Assembly: GCA_942490995.1 (NCBI GenBank)
Contig: CALOBG010000107.1
Location: 11,167-75,166, forward strand
Direction: 5' to 3'
Length of the DNA: 64,000 nucleotides
DNA from: UBA981 sp942490995
Lineage (GTDB): Bacteria; Pseudomonadota; Gammaproteobacteria; Ga0077536
Positions within the stretch are counted from its first letter, which is position 1; every line of letters begins with the position of its first letter. The notes under the pieces were generated by a model. It worked only from the letters and a program-made list of their open reading frames with translations. It ran no database searches and was not told the origin of the DNA. This document shows positions 24,846-32,967 of the stretch, one piece after another. The translations under genes were made by a program, and so were the position numbers.

Positions 24846-26333
24846 GTGCATGCGACTCGGCGCGCAGCAAAACAACTATCTGCCCACCCTGCATACAAGC
24901 GCGATGTCACCAACCGGTTAGACTACCTCCTCCATACCATTCGTCAGGCCGAGGGAAACGTGGCTGGATTTATTGAACGCGTGTTGAACGATGCGGTGCT
25001 GGGTTTCCTTGCCCTGGCGTCCTTATTCCTGATGTTCGCGCCGTCCGTATTCGCCATGTCGGTGGACGGACAGGCCGTGGTGCTCACGGTGGAGTACGTG
25101 ATCATCGTGTTGTTTGCATTGGAATACCTGGCCGCGCTGGCGCTTGCGCCGGACAAACGTCGCTTCACGTTGAATCGTTGGCGGATCATCGATTTACTGA
25201 TCATCGTCGCGGCACTGATCGCGCTGTTTCCCGTTGGTCCTGACGTTCTGCGTAATTCTCCCGCGCTCAGGCTGTTGCGCCTCGGGCGCCTGGCCCTGCT
25301 CGGTACGCGCTCCGGCATGGCCCTGCAGTCGAGTGCGGAATTGTCGGGCGCGGGCGCCGCCGGCGGACCGACCGAGGTCGCGGTGCACGCGCTCGGCCCC
25401 GACGGCAAAACTTTCGAGGCTATTGCCTGGGACGCGGCCCTGGACCGGATCGGTACTGCGGATCCGGACTGGCTGTTTATCAGCGGCGTCGACGAGCAGC
25501 GTCTTGCACCGATCGCGGCGGCACTCGGGGTGCCGCAGAAAGCGGTCAGCGGATTGTTCCAATCGAGCATTCCGCGCAGCGATCGCCTGGAACGCTACTC
25601 GACCCTGTTCGTGCGCTACCCGCTGGCGATGCAGAGCGACGGTCGTTTGCGACGCACGCCGGTGCTGCTGGTCGGCACCGCCGAAAATGTTGTCGTGTTC
25701 AGCCGCGAACACACCGACCTCGAGCAGCGCGTCGAACAGCGCCTCGCGAGCCTGGATGTGAGCACGCCGCGCATGGTACGGGCGATGATTGCGCTGGTCG
25801 GTGAAATCGTACGCGCCTATACCGAGGTCATCGAACATCTGGAACTGACCCTGCTGCAGCTCGAGACCGCGCAGGTGAATCTGAAGGACGAGGTGTTCCT
25901 GGCCCGCACCTTCGATTTGCGCGCCGATATTCTGGGTGTACGCAGCAGCCTCAAGCACTTCAGGAGCGTGGTGCGCGAGGCTTCGAATGGTCAGGTCGCG
26001 ATCGCCGGCCCGGCAGGTGCGGGGCATGAGACCTTCCGCTTCCTAGCCGACGACGCCGGCGATCTGTATGACAGTATCGAAGATCTGCGCGAGTCGCTGC
26101 AGGCGCTCGTCGATCTGCGCCTGAACGTGTCCTCGTTTCAGATGAACCGCGTCATGCGGCTGCTCGCATTGCTGACCGCGCTGGCCCTGATCCCGGCTAC
26201 CGCCGGCGGTCTGCTCGGCATGAACCTTCAGGATACGCCGTGGCCGGGCACGCTCGCGCAGGTGTCGTTCGGCGTTGCCGCCGGGATGGCGCTCAGCCTG
26301 TATATCTTTGCGATCAAAGGCTGGTTGCGCTGA
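24846..26333 (+). CDS. Voltage-sensor-like domain fused to a CorA-type divalent cation transporter
   Basis: This is a 495-residue membrane protein. Residues about 50-155 form four membrane segments like S1-S4 of voltage-gated channels: LGFLALASLFLMFA, TVEYVIIVLFALEYLAALAL, WRIIDLLIIVAALIALF, and an S4-like helix with Arg at 142, 145 and 148 (LRLLRLGRLA). No pore loop follows. The rest is CorA-like: a soluble alpha/beta domain, a long helical region, then two membrane helices with GMN at 458-460 (GLLGMNLQDTPWPGTLA). CorA proteins carry Mg2+, Co2+ or Ni2+; cobalt uptake would suit the adjacent cobalt nitrile hydratase, but that is conjecture. The start is GTG 24846; GTG 24960 with GAGGG before it is an alternative. 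Confidence 0.8.
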   Translation: MHATRRAAKQLSAHPAYKRDVTNRLDYLLHTIRQAEGNVAGFIERVLNDAVLGFLALASLFLMFAPSVFAMSVDGQAVVLTVEYVIIVLFALEYLAALALAPDKRRFTLNRWRIIDLLIIVAALIALFPVGPDVLRNSPALRLLRLGRLALLGTRSGMALQSSAELSGAGAAGGPTEVAVHALGPDGKTFEAIAWDAALDRIGTADPDWLFISGVDEQRLAPIAAALGVPQKAVSGLFQSSIPRSDRLERYSTLFVRYPLAMQSDGRLRRTPVLLVGTAENVVVFSREHTDLEQRVEQRLASLDVSTPRMVRAMIALVGEIVRAYTEVIEHLELTLLQLETAQVNLKDEVFLARTFDLRADILGVRSSLKHFRSVVREASNGQVAIAGPAGAGHETFRFLADDAGDLYDSIEDLRESLQALVDLRLNVSSFQMNRVMRLLALLTALALIPATAGGLLGMNLQDTPWPGTLAQVSFGVAAGMALSLYIFAIKGWLR

Positions 26334-26356
26334 AGAGGAACCGGACGCGCGTGCCG

Positions 26357-27430
26357 TCAGCCGGCCGAAGCGTCGGCGGTAATATTCGCCGGTGAGCGTT
26401 CTGCTTCGATCAACTTGTCCAGCACCCACAACATCTTGCGTGGGCCGGCATCGTTGGCGATGTCGAGCATTTTGAGATCCGGCCGTTCCTTGCGGCGCAC
26501 GTGCTGGGCTTCAAGCACGGCACGGTCCTCGTCGAAAGCTTTGTCCAGCGTGGCGCCGAGCAGATCGCTCAAGCCGGGGAACTCGGTGTCGTTGCTGGCG
26601 CCCCAGGAGAAGTAATAATCCACCGAATCGTCGTCACAGGGCGTGACTGCCTGGCAGGTCCAGGTGTCGACCAGCAGTTTGCCATCGGAGGGTCCTTCGC
26701 TGACGGTGCCGGCTGAGAATACGCGGAAACGCATGATCCAGTTGCACGGCACGGTATGCTGAATGTCGAAACACATATCCAGTTTCGTGCCGGCCGGAAA
26801 CAGGTGCGCGACAGCGCCGTTGGGCGCCACGTTGTGCATCCAGGTCAGGGTGTTCACCCCGCGCTCGGTCAGTTCAAAGCGCGATTTCATTTCGCTGAAC
26901 TTGCGATCACCCCCGACGGTTGTTTCGTGCACCCAGGCCAGATGGCTCAGATCAGCGAGGTTCTCGATTTCGCGTCGGTAATTGGTTTTGATGTGCATCT
27001 GCGAGGTGCGCAGATTCCAGTCCGGGTCGCTCGGGCCCACGGCGAAACAGATCAGGGCTGGATCGGCAAGTGCCTGATCGCCCATCCATACCCAGATCCA
27101 GTTGTCTTTCTCGACCACCGGAAAGCGGCGCACGCAGGTACCGGCCGGGATATTCGACTGTCCCGGGATCTCCTCGCAGATGCCGTCGCTATTGAATTTC
27201 AGACCGTGATACATGCAGCGCAGGGAACTGCCTTCCTTCTGGCCGAGCGACAGCGCCGCCTGGCGGTGCGGACAACGGTCTTCGAGGGCAATCACCTCGC
27301 CGGCCGGGGTGCGGTACAGCACCACACGTTCGCCGGCAATTTTGCGCGCCACGATGGCCTCGCGGCCCTGGTGAACTTCGTAGTCCCAGCCGGCGCAGTA
27401 CCAGGCATTGCGGAGGAAAGTTTCGCTCAT
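26357..27430 (-). CDS. Rieske 2Fe-2S oxygenase, large subunit (VanA-like)
   Basis: This 357-residue aromatic ring-hydroxylating or demethylating oxygenase has a Rieske motif CPHRQAALSLGQKEGSSLRCMYHG near residues 49-72, and NLADLSHLAWVHE downstream is the likely mononuclear iron region (Asp and two His). It begins MSETFLRNAWYCAGWDYEV. GGAG before ATG 27430 supports the start. It is the last gene of a probable minus-strand operon with MFS transporter, StyA-like monooxygenase and quinone oxidoreductase genes. No ferredoxin reductase partner is visible. Confidence 0.92.
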   Translation of the reverse strand: MSETFLRNAWYCAGWDYEVHQGREAIVARKIAGERVVLYRTPAGEVIALEDRCPHRQAALSLGQKEGSSLRCMYHGLKFNSDGICEEIPGQSNIPAGTCVRRFPVVEKDNWIWVWMGDQALADPALICFAVGPSDPDWNLRTSQMHIKTNYRREIENLADLSHLAWVHETTVGGDRKFSEMKSRFELTERGVNTLTWMHNVAPNGAVAHLFPAGTKLDMCFDIQHTVPCNWIMRFRVFSAGTVSEGPSDGKLLVDTWTCQAVTPCDDDSVDYYFSWGASNDTEFPGLSDLLGATLDKAFDEDRAVLEAQHVRRKERPDLKMLDIANDAGPRKMLWVLDKLIEAERSPANITADASAG

Positions 27431-27526
27431 CGAGGGGGTCTCCGAGGAGGTGTCTCACAATTCCGAGTATCGATGTGATTCGAGAGTATTATCGCGGTCC
27501 GGTAATGTCCACTCTCGCGCCGCCTG

Positions 27527-28783
27527 TCAAACCGGCGCGCCGCCGGGCTTCGATGTCTGTTCAGCCGCCTGTACATCGGCGCGCGGGTCGATGACCAGGG
27601 CCTCGGGTACCGAACGCGGCACCAGTTCAAATGCATTGGTGTGGGCCTCGCCCACTATCGGTTGGCGGCGCAACGGCAGGGTCGAAAAGCCGAGTGCCAC
27701 GAAAGCTGCAATCCAGAACCACAACAGCGGCGCTATCGAGCTGCCGACCAGTACCAGGCCACCGGCGATCGGCCCCAGCACCATGCCGGCGGCATTGGCC
27801 ATGATGACGACGCTGCCGGTTTCGACAAAATTCGCACCGTCGGCGTAATCATTGGCCAGCGCCAGCGACAATGCGTAAAGCGGCATCACGATCGCGCCGA
27901 ACGCGGCCCCGTAGACCATCACCGCGCCTTCGCTGCGATCAAGAAACAGCAGGAAAGCCAGCGTTACGGCAACCCCGCCGACCCCTAGTCCGCCAATCAC
28001 GGCAACGCGGCCGAGGCGGTCGCTCAGCCAGCCCAGCGGATACACCGCCAGCATGCCCGCGCCGACCGTTATGGCCATGAATCTGGCGACCCCGTCAGCG
28101 GCAAATCCGAGGCGCGCGATCATCAGCGGGGCGAGCGCCCAGAACGTTCCGGTCAACACCCCGTTGACCAGCGCCGGCAGGTTGCTCGCGCGCGACAACA
28201 GATCCACGTTCAGGCGTGGGCTGGCCGGGGTCGGCGGCGCTGCCCGTCGCGTCAGGCCAATAGGCAGGGCGGCGGTGGCGAGAAAAATCGCAGCGATCGC
28301 AACCAGGCGCAGGTGATCGATAAGCAAGGCCTGCAGGACCAGTTGCGCGCCGAATATCGCGATCAGGGTGACGAAGGAATAGACCGCCAGCACCGTACCT
28401 CGGTACTCGGTTGTGGTTTCCGCGTTGAGCCAGCTTTCGACGGTCAGGTAGATCCCGGAAATCGCGATGCCGTAGACCAGGCGCAGGATCAGCCAGGCCG
28501 GCGCATAGGGCAGCAGCGGCAACGCCAGCAGGGATGCGGTCGTGGTGGCAACGAGCACGCCAAAAACGCGAATGTGGCCGATCCGCGCGAGCAGGTTCGG
28601 GATCACCACGCAGCCGGCGCCGAACCCCAGGAAGTAGGCCGAGGTGGTCAGCGCATTGAGGCTGGTCGACCAGCCCTGCTGCTCCGCCATCAGCGGCATC
28701 AGGGTCAGATGCATGCCGTGACCGAACAGCAATATACCGACCGAAAGTAACAGGCTGCCTACGGCCCATACGGTGCGAACCAA
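27527..28783 (-). CDS. MFS transporter
   Basis: This 418-residue protein has about 12 predicted membrane helices and the MFS loop-2/3 pattern GWLSDRLGRVAVIGGL between helices. It belongs to the smaller sugar-efflux or YfkF-like group by general look and is probably a proton-driven uptake or export carrier for the substrate of the neighbouring oxygenases. The start is TTG 28783, with AGGAG six bases before it and no better ATG. The gene starts nine bases after the StyA-like gene's stop, so the two are coupled. Confidence 0.88.
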   Translation of the reverse strand: MVRTVWAVGSLLLSVGILLFGHGMHLTLMPLMAEQQGWSTSLNALTTSAYFLGFGAGCVVIPNLLARIGHIRVFGVLVATTTASLLALPLLPYAPAWLILRLVYGIAISGIYLTVESWLNAETTTEYRGTVLAVYSFVTLIAIFGAQLVLQALLIDHLRLVAIAAIFLATAALPIGLTRRAAPPTPASPRLNVDLLSRASNLPALVNGVLTGTFWALAPLMIARLGFAADGVARFMAITVGAGMLAVYPLGWLSDRLGRVAVIGGLGVGGVAVTLAFLLFLDRSEGAVMVYGAAFGAIVMPLYALSLALANDYADGANFVETGSVVIMANAAGMVLGPIAGGLVLVGSSIAPLLWFWIAAFVALGFSTLPLRRQPIVGEAHTNAFELVPRSVPEALVIDPRADVQAAEQTSKPGGAPV

Positions 28784-28792
28784 GATACGCTC

Positions 28793-30064
28793 CTAAGCCT
28801 GTTGCGAGAGGTGGGTATGTCGTTCGATACGCTGCTGTACTGCGACAGGATCGGTGATCCAGTTCATCAGGCCGCGCGGGCGAAAGTAATCGCCAAAAAT
28901 GGTATCGGCAAAATCCGCATGCTGTGCGGCGTATTGCAGGGCCATCGCCGTCGCCGGTGGCAGACCCTTCAGCATCAGGTTATTCCAGGCGCAGGCCCAG
29001 CGTCCGTGGTCTTCCCAGAAATCATCGAACACGCGCTGCGCCCAGCCGCCGTCGAAATGCCCCGCGCCGCGCGCGATGATCGCGTCCGCGACCCACCGGG
29101 CATGGCGCGCGGCGGAGTTGTAGCCCTGCCCGCCGATGGGATCGTAGGTGATGGCGGTATCACCGAGTGGCACCAGCAGGCCGCCGCCGGGGAGTGCGGT
29201 GTGCGATCGTCGCACCAGCGGGGTGATCCCCTGTGCGAATGGCAGGTAGTTATAGCGGTCGTCGACCGGCCGCAGCGAGTCGAGTGCGGCAGCGTCTTCG
29301 GGCGCCAGCGCGGCAATGATTTCGCGCGCGATGGCGACAAACTCCGCGCAGGTTTGCGCCGGCTCGAACCGATCGAGGTAGCTGTCCGGCCGCACCATGA
29401 AATTCAGCGCATACGCCGGGCCCTGGGTTTGGTGCGTAAACGGCACAAAAAACCATTCACCCGCATCGGCGAAGAACGAGAACTTGACCGGCCGGGTCAG
29501 GTGGCCGTTGCGTAACCCCCAGCCGCTGACCCCACACACCAGCGAAGCGATCAGACGCCGCTGCGGGCGATCGAATTCGCTGCGCTCAGCGTCGCGCGGG
29601 ATCAGCGAGCCGAGTTCGCCTTTGCCGGTCGCGAGCAGCGTCAGGTCGGCGTCGCGCGCGATCGCCGCCGCGCGCTCGGCCTCAACGCGCTCGATGACGA
29701 GGCTGCCCCCGCGCGCTTCGAAATCGTCCATCCAGCGCGGCACCCGAGTGCGCAGGTCAACCGCCGCACCGAGCTTGCCGAAGCGCCCGCGAACGGTAAG
29801 CGGGTCCGTGCCGCGGGTGGGGCGAAAATCAAGCATCACGCCGTCACCGAAAAACATCGTATCTTCCCAGTGCTCGAGGCCGAGTTCACGCTCGATGTCA
29901 ATGTTCTCGCCGGCCACGAACGGCGTACCGGTGGGTGGGCCTGCGGCCCATTCGCGCGCGGTTTTCTCCGAGAACACACTGACCTGGTAGCCGCCCTGGT
30001 TGAGCAGCGCGTGGGCTAGGATCATCGCGGAACTGCCGCAGCCGATAATCGCGATCGTTTTCAT
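28793..30064 (-). CDS. Styrene/indole monooxygenase-like flavoprotein (StyA family)
   Basis: This 423-residue FAD-dependent monooxygenase has N-terminal IAIIGCGSSAMILAHALLNQGGYQVSVFSEK (dinucleotide fold) and the styA-like segment EWAAGPPTGTPF. The late segment GGGLLVPLGDTAITYDPIGGQGYNSAARHA corresponds to the second FAD-binding GD motif. StyA enzymes epoxidise styrene or indole with FADH2 from a StyB reductase, and no StyB is seen in this window. An AGCAGG box precedes ATG 30064. It lies between quinone oxidoreductase and MFS genes in one run. Confidence 0.85.
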   Translation of the reverse strand: MKTIAIIGCGSSAMILAHALLNQGGYQVSVFSEKTAREWAAGPPTGTPFVAGENIDIERELGLEHWEDTMFFGDGVMLDFRPTRGTDPLTVRGRFGKLGAAVDLRTRVPRWMDDFEARGGSLVIERVEAERAAAIARDADLTLLATGKGELGSLIPRDAERSEFDRPQRRLIASLVCGVSGWGLRNGHLTRPVKFSFFADAGEWFFVPFTHQTQGPAYALNFMVRPDSYLDRFEPAQTCAEFVAIAREIIAALAPEDAAALDSLRPVDDRYNYLPFAQGITPLVRRSHTALPGGGLLVPLGDTAITYDPIGGQGYNSAARHARWVADAIIARGAGHFDGGWAQRVFDDFWEDHGRWACAWNNLMLKGLPPATAMALQYAAQHADFADTIFGDYFRPRGLMNWITDPVAVQQRIERHTHLSQQA

Positions 30065-30113
30065 GTCTGCCTGCTCATGCTCGTGAAGCGGACCCGTAGT
30101 CGACGCGGCGACC

Positions 30114-31088
30114 TCAAACAGTCAGCACGGTCGAGCCGGTCGTCTGGCGCGCTTCGAGCGCGCGATGCGCAGCGGCGGCGTCGGCCAGGGCGAAGGTCTG
30201 GTTGACCGCGATATTCACCGCACCGCTGCCGACGACATCAAACAGCTCATTGGCCGTAGCGACCAGGTCAGCGCGGCTGGCGGTATAGGTGAACAGCGTT
30301 GGTCGAGTGATGAACAGCGAACCTTTGGCCGCGAGCTGGCCGAGTTCGAACGGCGGCACCGGACCCGAGGCCTGGCCGTAGAGCACCATTTTGCCCAGCG
30401 GCGCCAGGCAGTCCAGTGAACGCTCGAAGGTGTCGCGGCCGACCGAGTCGTAAACTACCGGGACCTTGCGATTGTCGGTCAATTCCAGCACTCGAGCGTG
30501 AAAATCTTCGCGGGTGTAGATGATCGGGTGGGTGCAGCCGTTAGCCTGCGCGAGCGCTGCTTTCTCTTCGGTGCTGACCGTGCCGATGACGGTCGCGCCG
30601 AGATGTTTGGCCCACTGGCACAGGATCAAACCAACCCCGCCGGCGGCGGCGTGGACCAGGATCGTGTCGCCCGCCTGCACCGGGTAAGTGCGCCGCAACA
30701 GGTATTGCGCGGTCATGCCCTGCAGCATCATCGCGGCGGCCTGCTGATCCGAGATTGAAGCTGGCAGTTTGACCGCGCGCTCGGCCGGCATGAGTCGCAG
30801 TTCGGCATAGGCCCCGAGCGGTCCGGTCGCATAGGCGAGGCGGTCACCGACAACAAATTCCGTTACCCCGTCGCCGACGGCATCGACCACGCCCGCGGCT
30901 TCGAAACCGGGTACAAACGGCGCCGGTGAGGGATACAGTCCGGTGCGAAAATAGACGTCGATATAGTTGAGGCCGACGGCGGTATGCCGCACCCGGATCT
31001 CACCGGCGCCCGGCGCCCCGACCTCGATTTCTTCCCAGCGCAGGACCTCGGGGCCGCCGGTTTCGTGAATGCGGATCGCTTTCGACAT
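30114..31088 (-). CDS. NADPH:quinone oxidoreductase (zinc-free MDR family)
   Basis: This is a 324-residue medium-chain dehydrogenase/reductase. Residues start MSKAIRIHETGGPEVLRWEEIEVGAPGAGEIRVRHTAVGLNYIDVYFRTGLYP, the standard QorA-like opening. It has the AAAGGVGLILCQWAKHLGATVIGTV NADPH-binding fold and lacks the structural-zinc cysteines. It reduces quinones or enones by one- or two-electron steps. GAGG precedes ATG 31088. It is likely the first gene of the minus-strand set ending with the Rieske oxygenase. Confidence 0.93.
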   Translation of the reverse strand: MSKAIRIHETGGPEVLRWEEIEVGAPGAGEIRVRHTAVGLNYIDVYFRTGLYPSPAPFVPGFEAAGVVDAVGDGVTEFVVGDRLAYATGPLGAYAELRLMPAERAVKLPASISDQQAAAMMLQGMTAQYLLRRTYPVQAGDTILVHAAAGGVGLILCQWAKHLGATVIGTVSTEEKAALAQANGCTHPIIYTREDFHARVLELTDNRKVPVVYDSVGRDTFERSLDCLAPLGKMVLYGQASGPVPPFELGQLAAKGSLFITRPTLFTYTASRADLVATANELFDVVGSGAVNIAVNQTFALADAAAAHRALEARQTTGSTVLTV

Positions 31089-31188
31089 GGCACACCTCGT
31101 AATGATTCGAGGGCGCAATTATACGGTGTGTCGCGATCACGTCCCGCGCGGCGCGCGGAGCAGGTGTCAGCGTGCCGCGAGCCCGATC

Positions 31189-32847
31189 TCAGTCCGCCGC
31201 GGGGGCCGGCTTCTCAAGCGGCGCGACCGCACTGTGCAGGTTTTCGTCCGGGCCGACGCCGATCAGGCGTGAGATCCCGATCGGTACATCACTACGCTGC
31301 AGGGCCCTGACTTTGACCTGCAGTTTGCGCTCCGACACGGTCATGCGACCCCGCAGCCGGGTGTATTCCGCCCACGAGGTGACCACAAATCGCTCGATAA
31401 AGCGCCCTTCGTTTTCGAGGTCGCGGTACAGGCGCCAGTAACTGGCCCCATTGCGGCGGCGTGTCGGTTCGATGGCGTAAACGGCGCGCAGAAACTCCTC
31501 GCGATTTTCGGCATCGATGAGGTAATCGACCTGGATCAGCACCGGGCCGTCGTCGGGCAGCGGCTCGACCGCGATGGTGTATTCGGGTAGCTGCACGCCG
31601 GTGGTGACGTCCGCTTCCTCGCCGAGGCCGATAGGTACGCGCCGGGTCAGGGCCAGCAAAACCAGCATCACTGCAGCGGAAACCGCCAGTGCGGCACGCG
31701 TCCCGGAAGCCGAGGCCAGCGCGCCCCACACGATGCTGCCGAGCGCAATGCTGGCCTGGATCGCGACCAGGTTGGTCGACACCGCACGCGCCCGTACCCA
31801 GCCCGGCGCTGAACTCTGGGTACCGGCGGCCAGGCTGGCGAGGACCGTGACCCAGGCCGCGCCGGCCAGCGCAGTGCCGGCCATGGCGACCACAAAAATC
31901 GGGAAGGCAGCGATGATCAGGGTCGCCCCGACCCACAGCAGGTGCCCGCTGGTAACCACCGCGCCGAGCGACATGAGGCGCAGATGGCGCGGGATCCACA
32001 GCGCCCCGACCACCGCACCGGCGCCAAAAAATCCGAGCAGCATGCCGTAGCCGCTGGCATCGAGATGGAGCTGATCGCGGGCCACAACCGGCAGCAAGGC
32101 CCACAGTGCGCTGGCGCACACACAAAAGCTGAGGTTGCGGATGATGAGGCCGAGCAGCGGCGGTGAATGACGCACGTAACGCAGCCCGCTGCGAATGCCC
32201 GACATCAAGGTTTCGGGCACGCCGGGGATCGCCGCGGTGGTGATCGACACCCCGCGCAGGGCCACGATCATGAGCAGAAAAAACAGCGCGCTGGCCAGAA
32301 ACGCGCTGCCCGACCCCAGCCACGCCGCCGCCGCGCCCGCAAACGCCGGGCCGACCGCGCGCGCGACGTTGAACGCAACCGCCGACAGTGCGATGGCGGG
32401 CGACAGTTCTTCGCGCGGCACGAGATCGTTGACCAGCGCCTGGTGGGCAGGCATGTAGAACGTGAATCCGGCGCCGACCACGAACGTCAGCAACAGCAGC
32501 GACAGCGGGCCGATCAGGCCGCCGAGTGTGGCGCCGCCCAGCGCCAGCGTGCCTCCGAGCAGGATGAGCTGCGTGATCAACACGACCTGGCGGCGGTCGA
32601 CGATGTCGGCGAGGGTGCCGGCGATGAGCCCGAACAGCAGGCCGGGCGCCATGCTTGCGGTCTGTACCAGCGCCACCATCAGCGCTGACGGCGTCAGCGT
32701 GGCCATCAGCCAGGCGGCGATGGTCGTCTGCATGGTGTAGCCGAAAGCGGTGCCGATCGAGCCGATGTAGAACAACCGATAGCGCGGATGGCGCAGTGGC
32801 GACGAAGCCAGCCAACGGGAAAACAATGAGGTATCAGTAGTGTGCAT
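31189..32847 (-). CDS. MFS transporter with C-terminal ABM-like domain (MFS_3/TMEM secretion-effector type)
   Basis: This 552-residue protein has twelve membrane helices in the first ~410 residues. It carries MFS features such as GLIAGTLADIVDRRQVVL and a second ADIVDRR-like cytoplasmic loop. A soluble C-terminal tail (about 430-530; VLIQVDYLIDAENREEFLRAVYAIEPTRRRNGASYWRLYRDLENEGRFIERFVVTSWAEYTR) resembles the dimeric alpha/beta-barrel antibiotic-monooxygenase fold found in the MFS_3 family. It is probably a drug or metabolite exporter. It is separated by 120 bases from the molybdopterin oxidoreductase gene upstream. Confidence 0.87.
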   Translation of the reverse strand: MHTTDTSLFSRWLASSPLRHPRYRLFYIGSIGTAFGYTMQTTIAAWLMATLTPSALMVALVQTASMAPGLLFGLIAGTLADIVDRRQVVLITQLILLGGTLALGGATLGGLIGPLSLLLLTFVVGAGFTFYMPAHQALVNDLVPREELSPAIALSAVAFNVARAVGPAFAGAAAAWLGSGSAFLASALFFLLMIVALRGVSITTAAIPGVPETLMSGIRSGLRYVRHSPPLLGLIIRNLSFCVCASALWALLPVVARDQLHLDASGYGMLLGFFGAGAVVGALWIPRHLRLMSLGAVVTSGHLLWVGATLIIAAFPIFVVAMAGTALAGAAWVTVLASLAAGTQSSAPGWVRARAVSTNLVAIQASIALGSIVWGALASASGTRAALAVSAAVMLVLLALTRRVPIGLGEEADVTTGVQLPEYTIAVEPLPDDGPVLIQVDYLIDAENREEFLRAVYAIEPTRRRNGASYWRLYRDLENEGRFIERFVVTSWAEYTRLRGRMTVSERKLQVKVRALQRSDVPIGISRLIGVGPDENLHSAVAPLEKPAPAAD

Positions 32848-32967
32848 GCGTCGACCGGTTCATTTCACAACGCCCGGCTGAGCACGTCCGCTGGATCGCG
32901 GTCAGGCAGCGGACCCCTCACACATCCTAGCGCGGAACACCGCCCGTGTGTCGTTGCGGTTCAGTCG

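Noticed and set aside
24796..24921. Small open frame (41 codons) right after the nitrile hydratase accessory gene
   Set aside because: It has no recognisable sequence pattern and overlaps the CorA-like gene start, so it is not supported as a gene.
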